From: Tritrichomonas musculus
Lineage: Eukaryota; Parabasalia; Tritrichomonadida; Tritrichomonadidae
Direction: 5' to 3'
Assembly: GCA_039105265.1 (NCBI GenBank)
Contig: JAPFFF010000001.1
Location: 2,418,001 to 2,482,000 of the forward strand
Length of the DNA stretch: 64,000 nt
The position numbers were made by a program, and so were the translations under genes. Below, one piece after another: positions 10,501-21,114 of this stretch. Below the pieces are notes generated by a model that was not told where the DNA came from, ran no database searches, and saw nothing but the letters and a program-made list of their open reading frames with translations. Position 1 is the stretch's first letter. Each line of letters starts with the position of its first letter.

Positions 10501-11124
10501 ATTATTAATGGAACAATCCAAGAAAAATACTTTTTTCCAAAAAATTCAAAAAATTTGGAAAAAAACTGATATTCCTGTTTAGGTGATCATTTGGAAACAT
10601 AATAGTGAATTAATTATTATCTAATGCTACTGATTAAAATATTTGTTAACCTCAAATAGAGATAGTTATCTTGTCTGGATATATAATTACATCAAAAATC
10701 ATATTTACTGATTTTGACTATTACTATATATAAAAACATTTAATAAACATTTATATACGTTTTCATGATTTAAATTTTCATTTTCCTATTATTGAGAAGG
10801 AGTAAATTATCTTTTTCTGTCGTATACAGATTTTTTTATGTAAAGTATTCAAAAAGTTACACTTTTGCCATGCACCATAGAAGTTTTGTAAAAATAACTA
10901 TTCAATGAACGACCAAATAGCAGTATTTTACAAAACTACCAAAGGGCTAGTAGCCAAATTTGAGTGATGTAAACGTCTTTTTGGAAATATCACCTTTTTC
11001 TCATAAAAATTATTATCTTTCGTGCCTTAAATATATGAATGAGTAACCTTGTTTGATATTTCATTAATTTTATTAAAAATCTTTTGGAGAAAAAAGGTTT
11101 CCTTTTTTTTTTTTTTCATAAAAA

Positions 11125-11412
11125 AAAGAAGATGACCAAAATGATGAAAAAAAAAAAAAATATGTTGAAGATGATGGTTAAAATGAAAATAATGATGATA
11201 GTGACGATGAAGATAGTGAAGACGAAAATGATTATTATTAAGATTGTTAAGAAGAAAATGAAGAAGATGGAAATAAAGAAGAAAAAGATTGTGAAGAAGA
11301 AGATAAAAAAAATAAAGAAGAAGAAGATGAAAATAAAGAGGGAGATAATGAAAATGAAGAAGATGATGATGAAAATGAAGAAGAAAATAAAATAATCTAT
11401 CTAGAATCTTAG
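11125..11412 (+). pseudogene. Remnant of an acidic (Asp/Glu-rich) protein tail
   Basis: The plus strand is a long GAA/GAT/AAT-rich purine tract. In one frame it reads as an acidic tail such as CEEEDKKNKEEEDENKEGDN, ending at a TAG at 11410-11412, with several in-frame stops upstream. In another frame it reads as poly-Lys/Met, which is not protein-like. The natural reading is the decayed 3' end of a gene with an acidic C-terminus. No upstream body was found. Confidence 0.45.
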
Positions 11413-12411
11413 CTATCTATTTATAATTCAATAAATTTTAATATATCTTAGTTTTAATATTGAATCACTTGAAAACGTTTTCGTGCAAAAACTCTCAATT
11501 AATTGACAATTCAATTATATTGGAAAAGTTTCACAATTTAAAGCATATAATTAATATAATAGTAGAAAAAACAACATATTGAAGAGAATCTTGTAATGAA
11601 TTTATTGAAACAATAATATTTCATTACATAATTAGAGCTAAAAGAGTAAAAAATTTGTATAATAAAAACTTCATCATGATCTGTTTGACTTTTATCATAA
11701 TACAATGATTCATTTATCTTTACAATTGAATTATTTCTTAATCAAGTCATGATTAAATATTCATTATATCAATAATAATGCTATATTTCATAAAATGTAT
11801 TTGATTTTTATGCCATATGATTATTTCAGTAAATGTTGGTTATTTTTCTATAAATGCATTCTGTTTCTCAGACAGCAAATAAAATGTTTGGTTACAAGTG
11901 TATATTTTTTGTTCTGAAAAAAATATTTAAGTTGATTTACTTAAGTTATTTTATTATTATTAAATTTTCTTTTTATTTTTATTAATAATGTAAGCATTCA
12001 TTTTATAAACGAATATATAATAATATTATTCGATTTTATATTTGTTATCTTCAAAATTTATTGAGAAAAAAGAAAAATATTATTTTCATATTTCATTCAA
12101 ATTAATTCAATTTTTTTAATATAAAGATATCTAATTATTTAAAATAAAATAGAAATAATCTTGAGATGTTTTAGTAATAAATCGATATATATATATTAAA
12201 GTTAAATTATATAATTATAAATTTGATTTGACTTTGATAACTTTTTACTCAATTTTTGAATGCATATAAATTTTTTTTCTAAGGATACCACTTTTGAAAA
12301 GTGATTCGAAAATAATACTTTTTTTTACAAAATTATTGAAACACTTCCAAAAATATTTAGATTGGCTGAAGGAATTTAAATATCGCACAAATATCATTAA
12401 TGAAAAAATTG

Positions 12412-12450
12412 AATAAATTTGGTGGATGCTATTTGAACTAAACTGTTCAC
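12412..12450 (-). repeat. Dispersed 39-bp repeat, copy 1
   Basis: The reverse complement matches 15312-15350 at 36 of 39 positions (core CATCCACCAAATTTATT). Similarity fades into A/T-rich flanks. Two copies in opposite orientation 2.9 kb apart suggest a worn mobile or foldback sequence. Confidence 0.65.
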
Positions 12451-13421
12451 AATAGGCCAAAAAAAAATTCTATACTTTTTTTTTTTATTTTTTGATCTAG
12501 GTACATTTAAAAAAAAAATAAATTTTTCTTTTGAATGTAATTGATAAAAAAGCTTAAAATAGTAAAAACTTAATATATAAGGAAATTGGATTTTTAAAAC
12601 ACCAAAGATAAACCTTTATTAAAAATTTTCCTATATTAATTAAATGACTAATATTTTGCATTGATTTTATAAATTCATCAACATAGGTGTACTTACATTT
12701 ATTATGATGCTAAGATGTCTTTAATTGATACATTTGATGATTTGATTGAATTATATTGCAATAAATAACAAAATTTCTTATTTCTCAAAAATTCAAATAA
12801 ACACATTTTTGTTTAAGTCATATAACATTAGATATATTATACTCTAATATGGTATATTGCATCAATTACAATTAAATTATCGAAGTTAGAAACTATATTG
12901 TTTTTTCAAATAATTAATTGATATAACATTTTTTTTTAATATAGCAGACAGAACTATAGATTTTAGCATAGTATATAATAAATTGTTCTTATATACCTCT
13001 TTAAATTCTTTTTATGAAAAATATTCTCAATGAGAATTCTATTTGTAATCTAAGAGTGTATTCCGATACCTATCATTACATAAAAAAATAAATGACTTGA
13101 AATGTGCATATTACTTTCAAAGACATTAAAAATCATAATTTATAAAGTTCGAATAAAAACATTTTTTTTAATCACTCAAATACATAAACCAATTTGTAAA
13201 TTAAGAATATAATTATGAATAAATAGCTATTAATATTGATAATATTCAAGTCATATGTAAATCTTCATTTGGATAAAATTAACATATCAAAAAATTACTA
13301 TTTGAAATTTTTCATTTTTATTTAAGAATATTAAATGTTTAACTAATTATTAGATAACCTTTCAAAATTTAGATGGGAGATAAATGGAGATATGTTTTGC
13401 ATATAGGTGAAGTAAAACTCT

Positions 13422-13513
13422 CAATTTTTAAGATAGGTAGCTTTGTTAAAAATAAAACTAAATACTTTTTTTTATTATTATCAAATACAATTTTTAAGAT
13501 AGGTAGCTTTGTT
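13422..13513 (+). repeat. 26-bp direct repeat pair
   Basis: The same 26 bases, containing TTTTTAAGATAGGTAGCTTT, occur at 13422-13447 and 13488-13513 with a 40-bp AT-rich spacer. Confidence 0.8.
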
Positions 13514-14099
13514 TTTTTATCATCTTAATAAAAAAAACAATTTTATCAAATATTTGCGAAGTTTTTTTTTTCTGAGAAAGGATACTCAAAAAAATAAAAT
13601 AAATAACCCTCTCAAAAATCATATATATATATTGAAATTCACAGAAAAAGTTAAACCAAAATCATATCATTCAATGAGTATTGAAATTTGATACGTTCTA
13701 TTCTATCGAATTTTATTGAAATATGAAAAGAAACGAAAATCCAATTCAATTTTGGGTTTTGAGAATTTTAAACAAAATAATAAAATTATCTGAATTTTTT
13801 TTTTATTATTATTTATACATCTTTATATATATTATATGTTTAATGTTAATTTCTACTGAATATATTCGGAAAACACTAAACAAAATAAAAAAGTATATGA
13901 GATTCTATCTCTATTTTGAGATCATTTCTATTGAAACAATATTTTTGATGAGCTGATGAATTCAAAAATTGAATTAATATCACATCCACATTTATTTGAA
14001 TACTTTCAACAAAATGAATATCCAATTCAAAGAAAAATCTGAATTTGATTGAAAAAGTTACAATATTATTCAATTGTTTTATTCATCATCCTGGGCTGC

Positions 14100-15026
14100 A
14101 TGAAGTCTTCAATTCCCTGTCCAACAATAAACGAAAGAGTATGCATTGAGAATGAATGCAAACAAAATGAACAGACTGTCAACTCAAAAATTCAAAGTAA
14201 AGGAAAGATAAATTGCCAGAAAATCTGCATTAGAAATGAGAACATGAGCAATAATAAAAAAGAACAAAAAGATGATATAAAAAATGATAAAACTAATGTT
14301 TGTCTCCAATTATTTAATACATATGATCATAATGATCAAAATATAAATCCAAAGTTCTTTGACTCTATGCTTAAACTTTTGGAGCAGTATCATGTTTCTT
14401 TCAATATTAGTGTACAAGATTCTGAGAAAAATGAATCATCATCAATTGATGTGGATTCAAATAAACAGCTAGAAAAAGACCAAAATACAAAGAAAACATC
14501 TTATAAAAAATTTACCGAAAAAGAGGACATTCTTTTGAAAAATATTGTTAATCTATTTGGCGCAAAAAATTGGAGAATGATAGCTTCAATGATTCCTAAC
14601 AAAACGGCAAGACAATGCCGAGATAGATATACTAATTATTTGGCTCCAGGATACATTCATTCAGAATGGACTGATGATGAAGATATATTATTATTTCAAA
14701 AATATGTTGAATTTGGCCCACAATGGACTAAAATCCAGAAATTTTTTCCTAATCGGACAGCAAATTCTATTAAAAATCGATACAATTATACTGTTTGCAA
14801 AAAACAAAATAACCTTGACCCGAATGAACAATCAATAGATGATCTGAATGATGATAATTTAGGATCAAATGGAATTGAAAATGAAATGCTTAATTATGAA
14901 AATACTAATGATTTTCAAGAAAATTCAAATAATGATTTAAATGATTATTTTTATGAAGATCTTTGTTTTAACATGAATGTTGAAAACAATGAAAATGATT
15001 GTAATATAGAAATTCTTGATATTTAA
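14100..15026 (+). CDS. Two-repeat Myb DNA-binding protein
   Basis: I chose the ATG at 14100 (MKSSIPCPTINE), 308 residues; the upstream in-frame codon is a TTG. Two Myb/SANT repeats lie at about residues 135-240. Repeat 1 runs from FTEKEDILLKNIVNLFG to RQCRDRYTNYLAP. Repeat 2 runs from EWTDDEDILLFQKY to ANSIKNRYNYTV. The regularly spaced aromatics and the recognition helices TARQCRDRY and ANSIKNRYN are clear. The C-terminal tail is Asn/Asp/Glu-rich. It resembles the R2R3 Myb regulators of Trichomonas (Myb1-3 group), so it is probably a nuclear transcription factor. Target genes cannot be read from the sequence. A TTCATCATCC motif lies just before the start. Confidence 0.88.
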   Translation: MKSSIPCPTINERVCIENECKQNEQTVNSKIQSKGKINCQKICIRNENMSNNKKEQKDDIKNDKTNVCLQLFNTYDHNDQNINPKFFDSMLKLLEQYHVSFNISVQDSEKNESSSIDVDSNKQLEKDQNTKKTSYKKFTEKEDILLKNIVNLFGAKNWRMIASMIPNKTARQCRDRYTNYLAPGYIHSEWTDDEDILLFQKYVEFGPQWTKIQKFFPNRTANSIKNRYNYTVCKKQNNLDPNEQSIDDLNDDNLGSNGIENEMLNYENTNDFQENSNNDLNDYFYEDLCFNMNVENNENDCNIEILDI

Positions 15027-15855
15027 ATAAACTAAAAATACAGATGAATCATAAATATCTTAATTTTTATAATTAATTACTGTTATTTTGGCTTCCAATA
15101 GGAATGATTATTTGTAAATAGAAAAAAATATTGGCTTTTTCCCAAAGTTATTTAGATATTCTTAATATAATAGTAGGTTTATCTTTCAAATAATTAAATT
15201 CAAAAAGTTTCACACATCAATTGAATAGTTATAATATATTATCATCATTTATAAAGATAAATCATTTTATATATTTATAAAAATCCATGGAAAAAATAAT
15301 TTCATCTTTATGTGAACAGTTTAGCTCAAATTACATCCACCAAATTTATTGAAAAATTTTCAATGAATTTAAAATAATATCGATATTTTTGAGAAAAAAC
15401 ATTATCACCTACATATTCAGTTAATATAGAAACAGATATGAACAATAACTAATAAGATAGGGGTTCATGAACCAGTTCATTCCTTTAAAAATTTTGGAGT
15501 ATATGAACCATTAACAAAACTTGATCGCGGTCCCATGTAATGTGATATAAAATTTTCAAAAAATTATTCTCGGTTTTAGGTAATATTATGAAAAAAGAGA
15601 ATAATTATCAATGATTTAAAGATGTTCTATCAACATAATATGTAAATAATTCATTTATTTTATAGTTTCTTAAAAGAAAAGCCAAAATACGTAATAAATG
15701 AGAAATTAGAGGAATTTTATATATTATATTAATGCAAATATTTCATGTTTGATTTAAAAAGTAATCACCTATTTAAAAAACAGATTGCTACTCAAAAACT
15801 CCCTTGAATTTTTATATAATTATCAAAATGAAAATAACTTAATTAAAGAGATATT
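15027..15855. other. Intergenic between Myb and RING genes
   Basis: AT-rich, with no gene. It contains the second copy of the 39-bp repeat (15312-15350). At 15464-15520 is a slightly GC-richer patch with the palindrome GTTCATGAAC and a second ATGAACC. Confidence 0.6.
15312..15350 (+). repeat. Dispersed 39-bp repeat, copy 2
   Basis: Inverted relative to the copy at 12412-12450, with three mismatches over 39 bases. Confidence 0.65.
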
Positions 15856-17595
15856 TTATAAACTTGTCTCAATTTTATTGTAGTATGGATTGCTTGTCCT
15901 GCAGCAAGGGCAAACACGGTTTTCTTTTAGCCAGTTATTCAAGCATTTCGAGCAGACGCCTGTGTGACCGCACGGCATGATGATTGTGTCTGGTTTATTT
16001 TCAAAACAAAGAATGCACAGGTCATCGTTGTTCATTTTGAATCCCTCAGAAATTTGAATGATTGGGAACCTGCAAAGCGGGCATTTCTCATTGTTTTGGA
16101 GGGACATCAATGCGCATTCTCTGCAGAAGACTCGATGTCCGCACTTAATCAAGTAACAATCGCGTTTTCTTTCATTACATTTCATGCATAAAGTCAGGTC
16201 ATCATTAACAGATGTTTTTTCAAATTTGATTGAATTTTCTTCAGCTTTTTCAATGTCATTTGTAACGTTTTCAAATTGACCATTTTTGGCGAAATAATAT
16301 AATGAACTTGTTTTATTAACAAACTGATTTGAACAGTTTGTAACCTGATTATTAATAAATTCACCTCTTCCTTTATGTGACAATTTGACCATTGATTCAC
16401 CTATATGGTCAATTTGATTATTTTCTGCTTTTATTTGGCCGGATGTATATGATAGGAAGGCGTATTTCCCTATTTGCGATATGCTATTGTTTAGAATGAA
16501 AGAGTTGGATTTGTTGTAGCTTTCAACAGATGAAATGGCGCAGTTGGATATCTTGTTGCTTTCAATTCGACAGTTTTCTGTACTCGATAATGAAATGCCG
16601 CATTCTGAAATTTCATCGATTTCGTTTTCTATGATGGTTATCGATTTGGCGTTTCTTCCAGCAATTCCACATGCTTTTATATTTGTGATTTTGTTTCCTT
16701 TCAATGTCGCTGTTGATTGATTCATAATAACAACACCGGGATATGCAGTATGATCAAAAATATTGTCAAATAATTGGACATTTGAAAATTCAATGTAGGC
16801 TCCATTGCCACCAGTATCTGTTATTTTGTTCGATTTGATAATACCTTTCGCTTCTGATCGTACTGAAATAGCTGAACTACCAACTTTTGAAATTGTGTTG
16901 TCTTCTATTGTAAATTTGGCTGAATTGTACACACAAATTCCATCCTGTGGACAATTTTGAATGATATTATTACTAATATTACATTTAGGACCATTGAGTA
17001 AAATTGGAGGATATTTTGTATCTGTAATTGTGCAATGGTCAATTTGAACGTCGCCATCGTTGATCCAATAAATTCCATTACCATTTGAATGATGAAGATT
17101 ACAATTACTAATAGTAACAGTGGATCCATTGCCACAAATTAGTAGTGAGTTTGGATGGTGACTAATTTCTGTATTTTTAATACTGACAACACTATCATAA
17201 TTTATGATAATTCCTGAGCAATCTGTAGATTCTGTAATTTTGCATCTATTGATTAGTATATTTTGACTAGAAGCTATTGATATAACTGAATCAGCAAATT
17301 TTTTTGTGCTTCTAATTTTACAATCTTGAAATGTAAAATCATTTGATGTGTCAACAATAATAGTTGTTTCAAATGACATATTAGAAAAAGATACAGAATT
17401 AGAAAAGACCTCTATAATATCGCATTTAATTAAAGTTTTGGCAGAAGATGAAATTTTCATGGGACAAGTAATTTGAAAATTCCCTTCTGCTTCAATTAAG
17501 GGAGAAGTAATTATATACTCATGAGTTTCCAAATTTTTAATGCAGTTCGAATCATTTAGTAATGTCGAAAACTCAATTTTCATTAAGTTTTTCAT
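15856..17595 (-). CDS. Parallel beta-helix protein with two C-terminal RING fingers (E3 ligase-like)
   Basis: The first in-frame ATG is at 17595, giving 579 residues. Residues about 50-440 are short repeats rich in Asn, Ile and Ser (for example SNNIIQNCPQDGICVYNSA), the pattern of a right-handed parallel beta-helix (Beta_helix/CASH type). Two RING fingers follow. The first, near 470-512, starts CMKC and has CGHRVFCRECAL and CPLC. The second, near 527-570, starts CILC and has CGHTGVCSKCLNNW and CPCC. All zinc ligands appear present in both, so E2-dependent ubiquitin transfer is plausible. The beta-helix would bind substrate. The F-box protein FBXO11 also uses such a helix, but a direct helix-RING-RING fusion is unusual. 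The gene lies head-to-head with the E1-like gene. Confidence 0.82.
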   Translation of the reverse strand: MKNLMKIEFSTLLNDSNCIKNLETHEYIITSPLIEAEGNFQITCPMKISSSAKTLIKCDIIEVFSNSVSFSNMSFETTIIVDTSNDFTFQDCKIRSTKKFADSVISIASSQNILINRCKITESTDCSGIIINYDSVVSIKNTEISHHPNSLLICGNGSTVTISNCNLHHSNGNGIYWINDGDVQIDHCTITDTKYPPILLNGPKCNISNNIIQNCPQDGICVYNSAKFTIEDNTISKVGSSAISVRSEAKGIIKSNKITDTGGNGAYIEFSNVQLFDNIFDHTAYPGVVIMNQSTATLKGNKITNIKACGIAGRNAKSITIIENEIDEISECGISLSSTENCRIESNKISNCAISSVESYNKSNSFILNNSISQIGKYAFLSYTSGQIKAENNQIDHIGESMVKLSHKGRGEFINNQVTNCSNQFVNKTSSLYYFAKNGQFENVTNDIEKAEENSIKFEKTSVNDDLTLCMKCNERKRDCYLIKCGHRVFCRECALMSLQNNEKCPLCRFPIIQISEGFKMNNDDLCILCFENKPDTIIMPCGHTGVCSKCLNNWLKENRVCPCCRTSNPYYNKIETSL

Positions 17596-17824
17596 GTGAC
17601 AAATATCCTCAGAAAAATAAAAAAATTCAGGACTTAGAATTAAATGCAAAAAATTTTGTTTTATATGTTTTTTATCTTATTATAAAAATAACTTATCAAA
17701 TCAATTAATAAAATATTATGTCTGATATTAAATTTAATAAATAAAAAATGTTTAAAAATAAATTTTTTTTTTCTTTTTTGAAACTTTCAAATTGAAAGAA
17801 AAAAACATAAAATTGTTTTTATCA
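17596..17824. promoter_or_regulatory. Shared 229-bp divergent promoter region
   Basis: Only 229 bp separate the ATG of the RING protein (minus) from the ATG of the E1-like protein (plus). It is almost pure A/T. Both promoters must lie here, so co-regulation is possible. TATCA sits directly before the plus-strand ATG. No other motif is convincing. Confidence 0.5.
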
Positions 17825-20752
17825 ATGGATAATAGATATTCGAGAGAAGCTTTTTTCTTTGAAATTGATGGAATAAACAAAATTTCTGCATCTTCAATAA
17901 TTATTTCAGGAATGGGGGGACTTGGTGTAGAAATAGCCAAAAATCTAATTTTATCAGGTATAAAAAATGTTACGATTCATGATACCCGCAACACTGAATT
18001 GCGAGATCTTGCTTCCAATTATTATTTAACAGAAAAATCAATTGGCAAAAATAGAGCATTAGAGTCAATGTCACAGCTTTCTTTACTTAACCCTTACGTT
18101 ACAGTTCAATCGAATACGGATGAACTTTCAAACTCATTACTAATTAATTACAAATATGTAATTGTTACAGATTACCATTCAGAATCTGATATCAAGCGTA
18201 TTTCGACTTTTTGTCACCAAAACAGCATCAAATTAATTCTAACAGAAACGTGTGGTGTTTTTGCTTATTTATTCAATGATTTCTCCTCAAATTTTTTCGT
18301 TGAAAAGCCAACATTAGAAAAGCAATCAAAATTTTATATAGAAAACGTGTCAATCGCTACAAACGGCATTGTTACATTAATGTATGATATGGATGGGCTC
18401 AATGATGGCGATTATGTCATTTTTGACGAAGTTAAAGGAATGACAGAATTGAATGGCCAAATTATTAAGGTCAAAAAAATTGACCATAACAAATATTCAA
18501 TATGCGATACCACTAAGTATGGTAAATATATTCCTTCAAATGCGAACATAACAAAAGTTATTTTGCCTTTAACAATTGACTTTTTAGAATTCAATGAAGC
18601 ACTCAAAAAGCAAGAGAAAATGAGTCTTTCTTTTGACAGCTACAAAGACAACCATGAGAAAGAGAAGCAGGTCATTTTGTGCTTTATATCATGTCATCAT
18701 TGTAGTGGTGAAAAGGTCACTTTTGATCAACTTTTGAATGCAGCAACAGAAGTCAATTCAATCTACAAAATCGTCGATGAAATCGACGTTGAAATTCTTC
18801 GTGAATTTTCACGCGAAAGCGGAGCTGTCATTAGTCCAACGTGTTCTGTATTTGGCGGAATAGTAGCTCTAGAAATTATCAAGAGCATCACCGGATTCTT
18901 GGTGCCAATCGATCAGTTCCTTGCGATGCAGTGGACTGCCGCTTTGCCAAAAGACGTTAAATTTGAATTGAAAAATGATCGTTACGATCCATATCGTATT
19001 GTCTTTGGAAATCAACAACAGGAAGTCATGGAGAACCTTCGTTATTTCATAGTTGGCGCTGGTTCTCTCGGTTGTGAGCATATTAAAAACATGGCTCTAA
19101 TGGGAGTCGCAACAGGAGCGAAAGGCCAATTGTATGTCACTGATGATGCAACGATAGAAAGAAGCAGTTGTGATGCTTATCTCTTATTCAAAAAGGAAGA
19201 CGTTGGCAAAATGAAGAGTGACTTGTTATGTCGATCAATTCATGGAATTAATTCAAGTGTAAAAATTGAATCTTTTCATGAAAAATACAATTCTGAGCAT
19301 TCTTCAAAATTTGGTGATTCATTCTATATGAGTCTTGATGGCGTTTGCAATGCTGCGGATGATGAAAAATCGCACTTTTTTACTGACCAAGAATGCATCT
19401 TTTATAACAAAGCATTTTTTGACACTAAATCAGTAGGTGCAATTGGCACTTTTACACCAGTTATTCCGCATCTCACTGACTCAATATTTAGTTCAAAAGG
19501 ACCTGTTGTAAAATATGTTACAATGGATGTGATTTACTCATTTCCATATGAAATTGAGCACTGTATAAAATTTGCAAGAATTTACCTTTTTGAGATCTTC
19601 TTCATTAAGTTGCCTCTTCTTATTTCCATTGTTTTAAATGACTCTGACTACTTGAATCATTTAGATGGTGGTAAAATAAATGAGCTTTATGATCTCAAAG
19701 AAGCATTGATTGATGAAAAATGTGAAAATTTCATCGATTGCATAAAATGGGCACGAAATCAATTTGACATTTATTTCAACCATAAAATTTGTGAAGTTCA
19801 AAAGTATTGTTCAAACTCTACAGAATCTGTGTGGACTGGCCATAATAGATATCCAACTCCAATAACATTTGATGCAACTAATAAGTTGCATGCGCAATTT
19901 GTAATTTCAGCAACATTGATTAAAGCGAGAACTTTTGGGATCCAAAATGAAGATGTTGATATTCTAAAGATTGCAAATGACTGTGCACATGCTAATTTGG
20001 AATCAACGAGAAAATATGATTTTAAAAATGAAGAAGAAAAAGTAGAACACATTAAATCTCTTTATAAAGAAATTAGTCCATATCTTGAGAAGTTAAAATG
20101 TCGTCATTTTAATCCAGAAAAAATCGATTTGAAAGATATGACGAACAATCAACTTGATTTCTTTGAAGCTGTTACAGCAATTCGTGCAATTAACTACAAC
20201 ATAAAGAATACATTAAATCGATCTGAAATCTTGGAAATTATAATGAAAATTAAGCCAACAATCATTCCAACAGCAGCAATGATCAGTGGTTTGTTCACAC
20301 TTGAAATGTACAAGGTTCATTCAATTGACAACAATAAAAAAATTGATGATTTTAGAATGGCATCTATTAATTTGGAAAAGCCTGTCTTTTGTATCTTTGA
20401 TCCAATCCCTTGCCAGGTTATCGAATGTCCTGCTAACACTTTGAAATATACAATCTGGGACAAATGGATAATCGAAGGAGATTTGACTGTTGAAGAGTTC
20501 ATTAAAGCTGCGAAAGACAAATATAATGTTGCCATTGATATGATGACTTCTTCGGCATTATTGGTTTATCCTATTTTTAATGACAGTGGAAAAAACAATC
20601 AAAGACTGAAGACAAAATTGACAAAAGTAATTGAAGATTATAAAGGCGTCCCTTTTAGTGATGATCAGAGTTATTTACAAATTGAGGTGCTATGCTCTGA
20701 TGAAGATGATAATGATATTGAAATACCTAAATTTATTCTTAAATTTAAATGA
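17825..20752 (+). CDS. E1 (UBA1-like) ubiquitin-activating enzyme homologue lacking the catalytic cysteine
   Basis: The ATG at 17825 gives 975 residues, near UBA1 length, with the full E1 architecture. The inactive adenylation half has GMGGLG at 29-34. The second Rossmann half has GAGSLGCEH from residue 411. The Cys domain and SCCH block (TIIPTAAMISGLFTLEMYKV) follow, then a C-terminal ubiquitin-fold domain (WDKWIIEGDLTVEEF). Key residues are gone. Where UBA1 has CTLKNFPxxIEH, this has MDVIYSFPYEIEH, with Asp568 at the Cys position and no Cys upstream of it in the motif. The IExSNLNRQFLFR segment is IERSSCDAYLLFKK, losing the Asn and Arg that handle ATP. I infer a pseudo-E1, perhaps binding ubiquitin or an E2 without activating it. 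Confidence 0.85.
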   Translation: MDNRYSREAFFFEIDGINKISASSIIISGMGGLGVEIAKNLILSGIKNVTIHDTRNTELRDLASNYYLTEKSIGKNRALESMSQLSLLNPYVTVQSNTDELSNSLLINYKYVIVTDYHSESDIKRISTFCHQNSIKLILTETCGVFAYLFNDFSSNFFVEKPTLEKQSKFYIENVSIATNGIVTLMYDMDGLNDGDYVIFDEVKGMTELNGQIIKVKKIDHNKYSICDTTKYGKYIPSNANITKVILPLTIDFLEFNEALKKQEKMSLSFDSYKDNHEKEKQVILCFISCHHCSGEKVTFDQLLNAATEVNSIYKIVDEIDVEILREFSRESGAVISPTCSVFGGIVALEIIKSITGFLVPIDQFLAMQWTAALPKDVKFELKNDRYDPYRIVFGNQQQEVMENLRYFIVGAGSLGCEHIKNMALMGVATGAKGQLYVTDDATIERSSCDAYLLFKKEDVGKMKSDLLCRSIHGINSSVKIESFHEKYNSEHSSKFGDSFYMSLDGVCNAADDEKSHFFTDQECIFYNKAFFDTKSVGAIGTFTPVIPHLTDSIFSSKGPVVKYVTMDVIYSFPYEIEHCIKFARIYLFEIFFIKLPLLISIVLNDSDYLNHLDGGKINELYDLKEALIDEKCENFIDCIKWARNQFDIYFNHKICEVQKYCSNSTESVWTGHNRYPTPITFDATNKLHAQFVISATLIKARTFGIQNEDVDILKIANDCAHANLESTRKYDFKNEEEKVEHIKSLYKEISPYLEKLKCRHFNPEKIDLKDMTNNQLDFFEAVTAIRAINYNIKNTLNRSEILEIIMKIKPTIIPTAAMISGLFTLEMYKVHSIDNNKKIDDFRMASINLEKPVFCIFDPIPCQVIECPANTLKYTIWDKWIIEGDLTVEEFIKAAKDKYNVAIDMMTSSALLVYPIFNDSGKNNQRLKTKLTKVIEDYKGVPFSDDQSYLQIEVLCSDEDDNDIEIPKFILKFK

Positions 20753-20958
20753 CAATATTATAAGCATTTAGCTTAATAATAATAAAAAAAATCAATTTTA
20801 TTTGCTTTCAATTATCTATCAACAACTTGGTTCAAAGCGGAGTTATTGAAAACGGTGGAAGTACTATTATAAAAATATTAAATTTCTTCATATACAATGA
20901 TTAATTTATATATATTTGAAGTTTTATAGTCAGAACTTGAGAGTTTTCTTTGTTATTG

Positions 20959-20992
<34 letters not shown>

Positions 20993-21114
20993 AGAATGAC
21001 ATAAACACTTCAATTTAAAGAATTTGTTATTCACTGATTTTGAAATCATATTAGATAAACAAAAAAATGTTATATATAATTTTTATATAAATTAATAATG
21101 ATATTAAAATATAT
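20753..21114. other. Convergent intergenic gap with a 31-T run
   Basis: Lies between the convergent E1-like and HECT-like genes. It contains an uninterrupted run of 31 T at 20961-20991, likely a polymerase-slippage hotspot. No gene. Confidence 0.7.

Larger units (their letters stand above)
10501..14099. other. 3.6-kb gene-poor AT-rich region
   Basis: No intact gene is supported. It contains the remnant of an acidic coding tail (11125-11412), one copy of a dispersed 39-bp repeat (12412-12450) and a 26-bp direct repeat pair (13422-13513). The remaining small open frames are low-complexity by-products of A/T runs. Confidence 0.6.

Noticed and set aside
10501-10521. TTG start for the giant pseudokinase (and similar TTG starts at 14049, 17649, 17792, 36062, 40444, 46785)
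   Set aside because: Nuclear eukaryotic genes use ATG; each has an in-frame ATG shortly downstream.
11084-11395. 103-residue Lys/Met-rich open frame
   Set aside because: It is the wrong frame of an acidic-tail coding tract; the composition is not protein-like.
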